A stretch of DNA of 64,000 nt, taken from a bacterium. Its GTDB lineage: Bacteria > Zhuqueibacterota > Zhuqueibacteria > Residuimicrobiales > Residuimicrobiaceae. This document shows, in pieces, positions 35,540 through 44,128 of this stretch. A program made the position numbers and the translations under genes. The stretch is taken from positions 299,991 to 363,990 of the forward strand of contig JAKQNR010000006.1 of assembly GCA_029565685.1 (NCBI GenBank). Reading direction: 5' to 3'. The notes under the pieces were generated by a model. The model worked only from the letters and a program-made list of their open reading frames with translations, made no database searches and was not told the DNA's origin. Each line of letters begins with the position of its first letter. Positions within the stretch are counted from its first letter, which is position 1.

Positions 35540-36073
35540 TTGAAAAATTTTTTTCGAAATTCTCCAGAGTCTCATGCTAAAAACGGACGGTCCGATCTCC
35601 CCGCCATTCTCAGCCATGTGCCTATTTTTGCAGATCTGTCCAAACGCGAAATGGCGGCTGTGGTGCGCATTCTGCACGAGCGAGAGTACCAGGCAGAAGA
35701 GATCATTTTCCGAGAGAATGAGCCCGGCATGGGCATGTACATCATTCACACCGGCACAGTGGCCATCATCTCCGAGAGCGGCCAGTTGCAGCTATCCGAA
35801 CTGAGCGACGGCGCTTTCTTCGGCGATGTAGCGCTGCTGGACGATGCACCGCGATCCGCCACCGCTGTTGCTAAGACAGCCTGCAAGATATTCGGCTTTT
35901 TCCAGCCCGACCTGTTCGCTTTAATGGAGCGCGACCCCCAACTGGGTTTAAAGATCGTTTTCAGACTGGCCCGCCTGATCGCTGAACGCCTGCGCAAAAC
36001 CAATCAGCGGGTGCAGGAGCTCAACCAGGAGTTGCAGAAAATCAAATCAGCCGGCATGACGCATGCAAGTTAG
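35540..36073 (+). CDS. Cyclic-nucleotide-binding (CAP-ED) domain protein
   Basis: A 177-residue protein with a single CAP-ED beta-roll (about residues 25-135). The phosphate-binding cassette corresponds to GAFFGDVALLDDAPRSATAVA, close to the family consensus, so cAMP or cGMP binding is likely. There is no DNA-binding HTH domain; the C-terminus is a long helix (RLRKTNQRVQELNQELQ). It may therefore be a soluble sensor rather than a Crp regulator. TTG 35540 is chosen for the AAAAGGAG 8 bases upstream. It overlaps the permease gene by 11 bases, implying coupled translation. Confidence 0.82.
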   Translation: MKNFFRNSPESHAKNGRSDLPAILSHVPIFADLSKREMAAVVRILHEREYQAEEIIFRENEPGMGMYIIHTGTVAIISESGQLQLSELSDGAFFGDVALLDDAPRSATAVAKTACKIFGFFQPDLFALMERDPQLGLKIVFRLARLIAERLRKTNQRVQELNQELQKIKSAGMTHAS

Positions 36074-37097
36074 AAACCATAAAAAAATTCTCTGGCTGTC
36101 GCTCTTCCTCCTGGCCTGTCTGTTCATCATCTTTATCGGCGGCGCGGCGAAACTGCTGATCATCGCCGCTCTGCTGGCGTACATCCTCGATCCTCTGGCT
36201 ACGCGCATCGAATCACGCGGCCTCTCCCGCACTTCGGCCGCCACTTTGCTGATGGCGACCCTGATCGCCGGGCTGATCCTGATGTTGGTCGTACTCGTGC
36301 CGCTGCTGTTCGATCAGCTTAAAAGCCTGCAGACCGGCTTTGGCGGCGAGAAAACCAGCCAGGCGATGGAGCGGCTGCAGACCATGGTGCGGAGCCGCTT
36401 TGGCTTTCTCGGCCTGGCGGACGTCGACCTGATGGAAAAAATGACGGCGCTGAAATCAGGACTGTTGGAAAAAATCAGCAAATTTCTTATCGAAGACTCG
36501 ATCTCCCTCATCGTTCATTCGGTGTCCATCCCCTTTATCATTTTTTTCCTGCTCAAGGACGGCCGTGAGCTGAAAAAGCGACTCATCCGCATGGTGCCCA
36601 ACCGCTACTTTGAATTTTCCATGGACCTGATCCACAAAATGGACCAGCAGCTGGGCAATTATCTGCGCGGCCAATTTCTTGACGCCCTGACCTTTGGGGC
36701 GCTGGCCACCATCGCCCTCTGGCTTTTGGACGTCAAATACTTTCTCTTCATCGGCGTCTTTGCCGGCATGGCGAACCTGATCCCCTATGTGGGCCCCATC
36801 GCCGGCATGATTCCGGCCATCGTGGTCTCGGTGCTCGACAGCGGCGATGCCATGCGGGCGGTCTATGTGATCCTGACTTTTGCCGGGCTGAAATTGATCG
36901 ACGATGTCTTTATTCAGCCCTTTGTCGTAGCCCAGAGCGTGGACCTGCATCCGGTGCTGGTGCTGGTGGCCATCATCATCGGCGGCCATCTCTTCGGCAT
37001 TCTCGGCATGCTCATCGCCGTGCCGTGCACCGGATTCTTTAAAGTAGTGTTGTGCGAGAGCCTGCAGACTTTAAAAAAGTACCGTTTTACCGCCTGA
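36063..37097 (+). CDS. AI-2E/PerM-family membrane transporter
   Basis: A 344-residue polytopic protein with about eight hydrophobic segments and the AI-2E family signature in the C-terminal half: QLGNYLRGQFLDAL, FAGMANLIPYVGPIAGMIPAIVV, then HPVLVLVAIIIGGHLFG and a last helix. Members are proposed to export autoinducer-2, Na+/H+ or small anions; the substrate is unknown here. A soluble region (residues ~85-145) with SLQTGFGGEKTSQAM is typical. It overlaps the cyclic-nucleotide-binding gene, so cyclic-nucleotide control of this transporter is a reasonable guess. Confidence 0.85.
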   Translation: MQVRNHKKILWLSLFLLACLFIIFIGGAAKLLIIAALLAYILDPLATRIESRGLSRTSAATLLMATLIAGLILMLVVLVPLLFDQLKSLQTGFGGEKTSQAMERLQTMVRSRFGFLGLADVDLMEKMTALKSGLLEKISKFLIEDSISLIVHSVSIPFIIFFLLKDGRELKKRLIRMVPNRYFEFSMDLIHKMDQQLGNYLRGQFLDALTFGALATIALWLLDVKYFLFIGVFAGMANLIPYVGPIAGMIPAIVVSVLDSGDAMRAVYVILTFAGLKLIDDVFIQPFVVAQSVDLHPVLVLVAIIIGGHLFGILGMLIAVPCTGFFKVVLCESLQTLKKYRFTA

Positions 37098-37150
37098 TCC
37101 GGTGTGGCGACCTGGTGCGCCACAGGCAATCGCCGGCCGCGAAAAAATAC

Positions 37151-37179
37151 TTGCATTTTCTTAAAAAAACGGCTATTAT
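37151..37179 (+). promoter_or_regulatory. Sigma70-type promoter for the PEPCK/HPrK-like gene
   Basis: -35 TTGCAT (37151-37156), 17-base spacer containing an A tract, -10 TATTAT (37174-37179, five of six consensus bases). It lies 73 bases before the start codon at 37252. Confidence 0.6.
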
Positions 37180-37189
37180 GCTCTCGTAG

Positions 37190-37220
37190 TCCGAGCCTGC
37201 GGGCCCGGATTTTCTATTTT
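37190..37220 (+). other. Stem-loop followed by T-rich run in the 5' leader
   Basis: TCCGAGCC (37190-37197) pairs with GGCCCGGA (37202-37209) with one mismatch, loop TGCG, then TTTTCTATTTT. It would be at the 5' end of the transcript from the promoter at 37151-37179. It could be a terminator for the upstream permease gene or an attenuator or mRNA-stability hairpin for the gene that follows. Confidence 0.4.
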
Positions 37221-37251
37221 AGACCGTCTTTTTAATTGAGCGTGAATCCCC

Positions 37252-39009
37252 ATGAAACTAGCCTATTCCATCGACGCCGACAAAGTCATCATCGACTACA
37301 CTTCGGTCTATTGTGAAACTGCGGAAAAACTGTTGCGCAGCAAACCCTTTGAGCATATCGTCTGCCGATATCTGGAAAAACTGGAGGCCAAGGGCTCGCC
37401 CATCTATGAAAACCTGCAGGAACGGGTGGACCCGCACGAGTTGTCCGCGGTGTTGCGCTATGCGGTGATTCTGCTCCGGCTGCTAACCACCCATTCCGTG
37501 AAAGAGATCTCTTCTTTCAACCGCCGCTTCGCGCGGCTGCTGGAAGACCGCGAGGCGATCTATGACTTTGTCGAAGGGCTGTACGATTTTTGGCGTTCGT
37601 ACGAGCGGTATATCGTGCTGTCTGCGCCTAAAACCAAACTGCGTACGCGCGACAGTATTCATCACGCTCAGTTCATCAAAGCCAACGAGACTTTGCGCCA
37701 GCTGATCCTGCGCACCTACCGCATCATCTGCGAAAACCTAATCGAGACCCCTTTTCGCGTCTATCGTCAGCTGCCGGCCGCGGCGCAGATAGGCATTCTC
37801 AATCAACACATCAAATGGAATTGCCCCTACGCCTATCGCGGACTAGCCAACATTCCGTTCATTCGGCTGGCGCTGTTGGAACCGCCGGTGATCTTTTATC
37901 CCAAGAAGAACACCCGCTCCGGCCTGTTCAAAGAAGTGGGACAAAACCCCCTTCACGATCTGGATATCAATCCGGAGGAATGGTTCTGCTATCCGGCGAA
38001 AATCGGCAAGCTGTTGGCCTTTGCCTATTTTCACAAACGGTTTATGGCGCAGGGCACTTCTCTGGTCAATCTGTTCGAACTGGCGCAGTTCGAGGACATC
38101 CATGACCGCCGGCCGGATCTGCTGCTGCTCTTCGGCGGCCCGCCCCTGCCCTTCACGCAGGAACTGACCCTCTTTCATCAAGATAAGGTCAACAACATCC
38201 TCACCGGCTATGTGGTCAACGATGAAAGCGTCGATTATTTCGGCTATATGAAAAAAATGCTGCTCACGCTGCACAACGTGCAGACGCTGGAACGCGGCGT
38301 GCTGCCGGTGCACGGCGCCATGGTGGCCATCCGTCTCAAGAACAAGGCGGCCGCCAACATCGTGATCATCGGCGACAGCGGCGCAGGCAAATCCGAAACC
38401 CTGGAGGCCTTTCGTCAATTAGCTCAGGAGCACATCAGCGATATGGACGTCATATTCGACGACATGGGCTCCATCGACAAAAACCTGACTGCCTTTGGCA
38501 CCGAGACCGGTGCATTCCTGCGCCTGGATGATCTGCAGACCGGCTATGCGTTTCAGCAGATGGATCGCTCCATTTTCATGAATCCCCATCTGGTCAACGC
38601 ACGGGTGATTCTGCCGGTCAGCACCTATAAGCGCATCGTCCAGGGAACGCCGGTGCAATACCTGCTCTACGCCAACAACTATGAACCGGTGGACGAGAGT
38701 CATCCGGCGGTGGAGCTGTTCACCCACGCAGAAGAGGCCTTGCAGGTTTTCAGCGAAGGAAAACGCATGGCCAAAGGCACCACCGCGGAAAAAGGCCTAG
38801 TGGCCAGCTATTTTGCCAATCCCTTTGGCGCGCCGCAGCGGCGCCATCAGCATGAAGAATTGGCGGCACGGATCATGCACACCCTATTTGATCACCAGGT
38901 GGCCGTCGGCCAGCTGCGCACGCAGCTCGGCCTGTCCGGGTGGGAACACACCGGCCCGCAGGCCGCGGCCGAGGCGCTGTTCAAGCTCATCAGTCAACGC
39001 ATGCGCTGA
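37252..39009 (+). CDS. P-loop protein resembling PEP carboxykinase / HPr kinase
   Basis: A 585-residue protein. Residues 1-~230 are helical with an opening YSIDADKVIIDYTSVYCE. The C-terminal half has a P-loop GDSGAGKSE (Gly374-Glu382) and a following acidic VIFDDMGSID, the arrangement of the PEPCK/HPrK kinase fold, where HPr kinase carries GxSGxGKSE. From memory, similar proteins in Firmicutes are annotated as PEP carboxykinase-like, but ordinary PEPCK sequence is absent elsewhere in it, so the activity is not established. It has its own promoter and leader hairpin and is 9 bases from the TauE/SafE gene, so the pair is probably one transcript. Confidence 0.6.
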   Translation: MKLAYSIDADKVIIDYTSVYCETAEKLLRSKPFEHIVCRYLEKLEAKGSPIYENLQERVDPHELSAVLRYAVILLRLLTTHSVKEISSFNRRFARLLEDREAIYDFVEGLYDFWRSYERYIVLSAPKTKLRTRDSIHHAQFIKANETLRQLILRTYRIICENLIETPFRVYRQLPAAAQIGILNQHIKWNCPYAYRGLANIPFIRLALLEPPVIFYPKKNTRSGLFKEVGQNPLHDLDINPEEWFCYPAKIGKLLAFAYFHKRFMAQGTSLVNLFELAQFEDIHDRRPDLLLLFGGPPLPFTQELTLFHQDKVNNILTGYVVNDESVDYFGYMKKMLLTLHNVQTLERGVLPVHGAMVAIRLKNKAAANIVIIGDSGAGKSETLEAFRQLAQEHISDMDVIFDDMGSIDKNLTAFGTETGAFLRLDDLQTGYAFQQMDRSIFMNPHLVNARVILPVSTYKRIVQGTPVQYLLYANNYEPVDESHPAVELFTHAEEALQVFSEGKRMAKGTTAEKGLVASYFANPFGAPQRRHQHEELAARIMHTLFDHQVAVGQLRTQLGLSGWEHTGPQAAAEALFKLISQRMR

Positions 39010-39018
39010 CGGACGACC

Positions 39019-39762
39019 GTGGAACATTTTTCCCTGTCATATGTTTTGCTGTTCGGCGTAGGCGCGATCGCCGGATTTATGAATGTGCTGGCCGGCGGCG
39101 GTTCCGTTCTGACGCTGCCGGCGCTGATTTTTCTTGGACTGGACAGCGTCACCGCCAACGGCACCAATCGCATCGCCGTGGTGATGCAAAGCGCGTCGGC
39201 TGTGGCCGCCTTTCACCAAAAAAAGGTCCGCTGGTACAAAGAGAGCGTCCGTTACACCCTGCTTACGCTGCCCGGCGCTGTGCTAGGAGCGCTCTTCGCC
39301 GTACAGATCGGCGACCAGACCTTTAAAAAAATCCTCGGTGTGCTTACCCTCCTTATCGTCTGCACTCTTTTTCTGCCCATCACCAAAAGCAACAGCCGTC
39401 AGGAACAAAAAGCTTCCGCCTGGCTGTTCTATCCCGCAATGGCAGCAGTCGGTTTTTACGGGGGATTTTTACAGGCCGGAGTGGGGTTTATGATCATGGC
39501 CTGCCTGTATCACCTGGAAAAGCTGGAGCTCGTGGTTGTCAACATCCACAAGGTATTTCTGATTCTCTTTTTCACACTGCCGGCCCTGATGGTGTTTGCG
39601 CTCTCGGGTCATCTCCGCTGGCTGCCCGGCATCGTGCTCGCCGCTGGCAATGCCCTGGGCGCGTGGGTGGGCGCCAGAGCTAATCTGCAGGGCGGCGAAA
39701 AATTGATTCGCATCATTGTGGCTGCGGCCGCATCGATCATGGCGATCAAACTGCTGTGGTAA
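39019..39762 (+). CDS. TauE/SafE-family sulfite or organosulfonate exporter
   Basis: A 247-residue integral membrane protein with about eight hydrophobic segments. The family's twin glycine-rich motifs are visible: AGFMNVLAGGGSVLTLPALIF near residue 15 with NGTNRIAVV, and the second-half copy GFYGGFLQAGVGFMIMACL near 140. Members export sulfite, sulfoacetate or other anions. The start is GTG 39019, just after the PEPCK/HPrK-like gene. The convergent gap downstream (39763-39996) shows no terminator I can support. Confidence 0.85.
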   Translation: MEHFSLSYVLLFGVGAIAGFMNVLAGGGSVLTLPALIFLGLDSVTANGTNRIAVVMQSASAVAAFHQKKVRWYKESVRYTLLTLPGAVLGALFAVQIGDQTFKKILGVLTLLIVCTLFLPITKSNSRQEQKASAWLFYPAMAAVGFYGGFLQAGVGFMIMACLYHLEKLELVVVNIHKVFLILFFTLPALMVFALSGHLRWLPGIVLAAGNALGAWVGARANLQGGEKLIRIIVAAAASIMAIKLLW

Positions 39763-39996
39763 TGGCTGAGGCTGCGGGCGATGAAAGCCGTCTAATCGTT
39801 CCGCTGATTCATGCCGCCCAGATCGCCGTTCTGGCAAATTTCTGGGAGAATTTTATCCGTGGAATTCACGGCCATTTGCTGGAATTTTGCAACCACCGCT
39901 GCGCTGGTCGCGCCGGTCGATCTACAGGCTGTTGCCGGGCAGACGCCGCTGAAGGAATCGGGGGCGGGGAAACCATCATCGTTTCCGGCGTTCTGA

Positions 39997-40860
39997 TCAA
40001 AGACGGCTCAAATTCAAGCGAATCTCCAGCACTCGGCCGGAGCGCACCACCCGGCCGTATTCATTTTTATAATCCCTGAAAGTGAACGAATTTTCATCCT
40101 TCGCCAATTTGACCAGATACGTATCCAGGTTCGCCTGCACATGCGCAAACGCCGCCCGGCAGGCCGCCGAGTCCGCATAGTTCACCCGCAACAGCACAGA
40201 GCGGCGCTGCTCGTCGTCCGGCATTTCAACACAGACGCCGAAATATTTGCCTCCCAGCTGCAGGATATCGCCCTCGCCCAACGTGTACACCATTTGCAAG
40301 CTGAGCGGCCCGGCGACCAGCAGCTCAGAACCCGGAATCCGATCCGCAGGCATATCCCGCAGCCAATCCTGCGCCGCTTCCAGTGGAATCTGGCGCAAGG
40401 CGCCCTGCAACAAACGAATCATGGCGGAAAGATTGTCAGGCTCGCCGCTCTGATTGTTCACCTGAATAAACCAGCGCCCGCGTAACGCGGTGATCTGCCA
40501 ATCGCCGCCGGTGTTACGGTCCTCCACTCCCGGCACCGGCTGTTCCTCTCCCTTTTTTGCCAGGTAAACAGCCAGAGCGGCATCCGGGTCGGCCATGCGA
40601 TATAGGTCGAGGCTGAGCTCCCGTTCCCCGCAGCGATAGCGCTGCACCGTGAGCTCGCTGAATCTAAATTCAAAAAAAAGCTCTGCGCCGCCGTCGATAT
40701 AGCCGTACAGATCTTTGCCGGCAAAGATCATCGGCGCCTGATAGCGGTGCCAGCCCGGAGCGAACTCGTCGCCCGGCCATTCCTGGCCGTACTCCGGCCG
40801 TCCTGCGCCCCCGCAAAAGCATCCCAGCCCTACTATGATCTGCAACACAAAAAATCGCAT
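39997..40860 (-). CDS. DUF6599-like exported protein
   Basis: A 287-residue protein with a hydrophobic, glycine- and cysteine-rich start (FFVLQIIVGLGCFCGG) that may be a signal or lipoprotein peptide. The segment LYGYIDGGAELFFEFRF matches the YIxGGAELY hallmark of DUF6599 as I remember it; the rest alternates beta strands with DPDAALAVYLAKKG. The molecular function is unknown. It follows the Tat-exported DUF362 gene by 12 bases, so the two form an operon and may work together in the periplasm. Confidence 0.6.
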   Translation of the reverse strand: MRFFVLQIIVGLGCFCGGAGRPEYGQEWPGDEFAPGWHRYQAPMIFAGKDLYGYIDGGAELFFEFRFSELTVQRYRCGERELSLDLYRMADPDAALAVYLAKKGEEQPVPGVEDRNTGGDWQITALRGRWFIQVNNQSGEPDNLSAMIRLLQGALRQIPLEAAQDWLRDMPADRIPGSELLVAGPLSLQMVYTLGEGDILQLGGKYFGVCVEMPDDEQRRSVLLRVNYADSAACRAAFAHVQANLDTYLVKLAKDENSFTFRDYKNEYGRVVRSGRVLEIRLNLSRL

Positions 40861-40872
40861 GCACTCACCGCT

Positions 40873-42072
40873 CTAAAGGACAATGTGGTTGATTCGATCG
40901 AACGAGGCGACGCCCAGGCCATATTGTTCCGCCAGGTGCAGGTATTCGGTGTAGCGCGGATGCTCGTTCACTTTGACTTTCATCTCCTTGCGCTTGTTCA
41001 CCAGCAGACGGTGGCACACTGCGTCCAGGGCAAAGGGATCAGTGGCGAAGAAAAGAGCCCCGTAATCATAGGCGAATTGAGCGGCCGGCATCGGACCGCC
41101 GTCGTACTGGCCGCGCAAACCGTCGGTGATGTTCAGCACCAGCTTATCGCGAATGACCGGAAAAGCCGGCACCTCGGCGCAGACGTTGAAAAACAGCGGA
41201 CGATGGAGCCGCGCAGTATTGCAGATGGCGCCGTAGCTGATATTTTTCGTCGCCATGGAAACGCCGTTGCCGGTGTTCTTGAAAACCGGCAGGTTGATGA
41301 TCTTGGTCAGCTTTTGCGTAAGCAGCTTGCCGAAATAGGAGTATCGACCGTTGAACACATGCTGGTTCAGGTAGGCAGGGTCCGGATCGCCTTCCACATC
41401 GGCCCAATAGTACGCCTCCCGATCGAACCGGTCGCTGGAACGGTGGGCGCCGTCCGGCTTGAGCCAGCGGCTGTTGTCGTTCGTCTTGCCTTCAGCGGCC
41501 GCTTCGTCCATGGTCTGCAATCCTTCAATGCCGATGCCGGGGAAGCGTTGACTGGTAATGCCGGCATCCGCCAGCATGTAATCAAACCGATCCCAGATGA
41601 TGATATTTTGCCGCGCCAAGCCGTTTGCGGTCAACCAGTCGATGACGCAATCGATCAGCTCCAGATGAGTGGAGATGACGCCTGGGCCCACGGGATTGAC
41701 TTTGATTCCGACCACATCGTCCTGGCGGAAAAACAGGGCAAAGCTCTTATCCGCGCCTTCACCGGTCAGCTCAGACAATCCCTTATGAAACATTTCTTTA
41801 AGGAGATCTGGATTAACGGTTGCATCGCGGATGACCTTGGGATCGTTCACCTGAATCACGCGGCCAGGAAAAGGCCCTGGAAGCGAATGCGGGGTTCTGG
41901 GGATATTGAGCGCTTCAGCGATGTTGGTCCTGGGCGGCTGTGCTTTGCCGGCGCTCTGCGCCCAGATCGTTGGATCGCCCAGCAGCAGTCCGACGCCTGC
42001 GCTGATTTTAAACAAGTCCCGCCGGCTTACCTGGACTGTCTCGTTCAGGCTGCGATAGCCGTGATGATTCAT
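40873..42072 (-). CDS. Tat-exported DUF362 protein
   Basis: A 399-residue protein. The N-terminus carries a twin-arginine motif SRRDLFKIS followed by a hydrophobic stretch (AGVGLLLGDPTIWAQS), so it is folded before export. The DUF362 core shows DDVVGIKVNPVG and IIIWDR. DUF362 proteins often carry 4Fe-4S ferredoxin domains, but the few cysteines here are scattered, so an iron-sulfur cluster is not evident. The function is unknown; some homologues sit in glycan or cofactor loci. It is the first gene of a two-gene operon with the DUF6599-like protein. Confidence 0.8.
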   Translation of the reverse strand: MNHHGYRSLNETVQVSRRDLFKISAGVGLLLGDPTIWAQSAGKAQPPRTNIAEALNIPRTPHSLPGPFPGRVIQVNDPKVIRDATVNPDLLKEMFHKGLSELTGEGADKSFALFFRQDDVVGIKVNPVGPGVISTHLELIDCVIDWLTANGLARQNIIIWDRFDYMLADAGITSQRFPGIGIEGLQTMDEAAAEGKTNDNSRWLKPDGAHRSSDRFDREAYYWADVEGDPDPAYLNQHVFNGRYSYFGKLLTQKLTKIINLPVFKNTGNGVSMATKNISYGAICNTARLHRPLFFNVCAEVPAFPVIRDKLVLNITDGLRGQYDGGPMPAAQFAYDYGALFFATDPFALDAVCHRLLVNKRKEMKVKVNEHPRYTEYLHLAEQYGLGVASFDRINHIVL

Positions 42073-42181
42073 CCTGTAGCTCCTTTATTGCCTTTTCCCT
42101 TACAAAGCAATAACGCTCGTTTACATCTAGTATACAAAATCCACCTAAGGTTTGCAAGCCTGTTTTCAACTGAAAAGCTCG

Positions 42182-42212
42182 AAAAAAAATCCCGGCCTTT
42201 TGACCGGGATTT
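42182..42212 (-). terminator. Intrinsic terminator after kbp
   Basis: On the minus strand AATCCCGG pairs with CCGGGATT around loop TCAAAAGG, then eight T. It lies about 130 bases downstream of the kbp stop and ends the minus-strand unit that includes kbp. The surrounding 42073-42341 interval shows nothing else. Confidence 0.85.
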
Positions 42213-42341
42213 GCAGTTCATTGAAACAATAAGCAGAGTAGGTAATCCACAGCTCGGCAAACCGCCGGGTTGTGGGGCGCTGGACCAGAGCCCTTTCGAA
42301 TCATCGCCCCAACATCCATCGATCCAGCAGTCGTCCTGCGG

Positions 42342-42785
42342 TTAATTGAGCTTCGGAATACGAATTTTCTGTCCTGGATAAATGAGATCCGGATTCTTGA
42401 TGACCTCACGGTTGGCCTCAAAGATCACCGGATACTTGGCGGCATTGCCGTAAAAGTGCTTGGCGATCTTGGACAGGGTGTCGCCCTTGACGATTTCATA
42501 AAAAACCGTTTCATCCTTGGGCTCCGGCGTCGGCGCGGTCAGATTGGCGTCATTCACCTTGGCTACTCCTTTTACATTGCCGGAAAGCAGAACCGCCTTT
42601 TCCTTCACTTCGGCGGATTCGCAGTTGCCGTACAGGGTCACCTCACCGTCCTTGAATTCGACTTTGAGATTGGCGATCTTCCCCGGCAGCTCTTTGTTGA
42701 GCATCTCAGTGATGGCTTCGGCTTCGTCCTTGCCGCCGCCGAACAGGCTGGAGCCCACGTTCTTCAAAAAATCGACCAGACCCAT
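42342..42785 (-). CDS. kbp: Kbp-like BON-LysM protein (potassium-binding protein)
   Basis: A 147-residue cytoplasmic protein with a BON domain (~residues 20-80, ending NVKGVAKVND) and a C-terminal LysM domain (~97-145, YEIVKGDTLSKIAKHFYG and FEANREVIKNPDLIYPGQ). Length, order and sequence agree closely with E. coli Kbp (YgaU), which binds K+ and changes shape. It has no signal peptide. GGAGAAACACC precedes the ATG. It follows the DUF6807-like gene by 56 bases and is followed by a strong terminator. Confidence 0.92.
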   Translation of the reverse strand: MGLVDFLKNVGSSLFGGGKDEAEAITEMLNKELPGKIANLKVEFKDGEVTLYGNCESAEVKEKAVLLSGNVKGVAKVNDANLTAPTPEPKDETVFYEIVKGDTLSKIAKHFYGNAAKYPVIFEANREVIKNPDLIYPGQKIRIPKLN

Positions 42786-42841
42786 GGTGTTTCTCCTTAT
42801 GTTAGTTTGGATGAGGTTATTGCCGATGAACTGCTGTCGAA

Positions 42842-43996
42842 CTATTTTTTGACCAAGCGGATTTGCGGCGGTTGTATGAAATCATGATACACCGTCGACA
42901 AAAAAGCCTTTGGCCCTGATCCACGGTGCAGCCAGAGCCGAAAACGGAAGGTGACCGGTTGCCCGCTCTGCAGAGTGACCGGGTGCAGTCCGGGCCAGGA
43001 CACGCCAAGAAAACCATAATGCCGAATGCACCATTCCGCCGGCGCATCCGGATTGCCCGAATGCTGCAGAACGGCGATGCCGGAGAAATCATCAGCGCGC
43101 TCGAACCGTGCCGACAGATCGGTCCAAGCAAAGAGCTTGTCGTTGCTGTCCTCCTGCTCTTTACCCTGCGGGGAGGTGATGAGCGTACAGTCCCGTGGAG
43201 CAAAGCGCAGACTCAACCCGCCGTATCCCTTGTTGGCAGCGCCCAGCAGGCCGATCGGTTCACGAGGGATGAGCACGATTCGCAGATCGATAACCCGCCC
43301 GTACTCGTTGCTGCGGAATGTCCGCACCCAGACTTTTTCGTCGCAAACCCGATGATCCTGCACTTGCCAGGAGCTCTGCATGGCTATCACTGCGGCAACC
43401 GGACCCGTCTGTCGACACAGCCAGCTCTCAAAAACCTGACGTATATGACCATCCGACTCCCAAAGGTTATACTCCTGACCCGCTACCCGCACATGCGGCC
43501 ACATCCAAGAGAGCCCCCGATGGTGATAGTGATCCCTGGGAAAATCATCGGTAAGAATACGGCCGTTTAGATCATAGAGAGGATGAAAATAATCCGCCCG
43601 CCGGTATTTTTCCGCGACCCCCTGCGGCAGCTGTGGGGCAAAGGCATAGGCCCAGACCGGCTGTCCGGACTCTAAAAGGATCAATCGGCCGTTTTCTTCG
43701 TAAATTTGAAAGGGAGAAGGTAAAGCGAGTGGTTGAAGAGCATGGACCCCATTTACAGCACTGGTAGACGCCAGCAACGCCACTGATTCCCGCGGATCCC
43801 CGGGGCGGTCATCCAACACGCCAGGTCCTGGTTGCAGCATCAGCCCCGCGGCCGCATAGGTGGAATCAAGGGTGACCCGCGCTTCAAACGCGGTTTCGAT
43901 CGTACGGGTCTCATGAAGCGCCTGAACCTGAATATGCAGCACAGGCTGAGCGAAAGCAGGACAGAAAAAACAAAGCCCTAATAATATGATTTTCAT
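42842..43996 (-). CDS. Secreted DUF6807/PmoA-like protein
   Basis: A 384-residue exported protein with a signal peptide at the N-terminus (IILLGLCFFCPAFAQ). The segment ADYFHPLYDLNGRILTDDFPRDHYHHRG is the hallmark of the PmoA-like/DUF6807 family, where conserved histidines may bind metal or substrate. These proteins occur in carbohydrate-degrading bacteria and are otherwise uncharacterised. ATG 43996 is chosen because GGAAGGG lies just upstream and the signal peptide begins there; longer frames to 44101 have no leader-like start. It sits between the TetR gene and kbp on the same strand. Confidence 0.78.
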   Translation of the reverse strand: MKIILLGLCFFCPAFAQPVLHIQVQALHETRTIETAFEARVTLDSTYAAAGLMLQPGPGVLDDRPGDPRESVALLASTSAVNGVHALQPLALPSPFQIYEENGRLILLESGQPVWAYAFAPQLPQGVAEKYRRADYFHPLYDLNGRILTDDFPRDHYHHRGLSWMWPHVRVAGQEYNLWESDGHIRQVFESWLCRQTGPVAAVIAMQSSWQVQDHRVCDEKVWVRTFRSNEYGRVIDLRIVLIPREPIGLLGAANKGYGGLSLRFAPRDCTLITSPQGKEQEDSNDKLFAWTDLSARFERADDFSGIAVLQHSGNPDAPAEWCIRHYGFLGVSWPGLHPVTLQSGQPVTFRFRLWLHRGSGPKAFLSTVYHDFIQPPQIRLVKK

Positions 43997-44128
43997 CACC
44001 CTTCCGGGTTTGTGCTCAAGACCGCGAATACGGTTGTTGAAAATACGCATTATTGCCGCTCTTGTCAATATCTTTTTATCGTCACAGGCTTTAGGTTCCA
44101 TTCGTCGCTCATCATGCGGCCCGGCGGT

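Noticed and set aside
37190..37220. A riboswitch ahead of the PEPCK/HPrK-like gene
   Set aside because: The leader holds only one short hairpin and is too small for any known class; recorded as a stem-loop instead.
40747..42345. 532-codon open frame on the plus strand
   Set aside because: It is the antisense shadow of the DUF362 and DUF6599-like genes.
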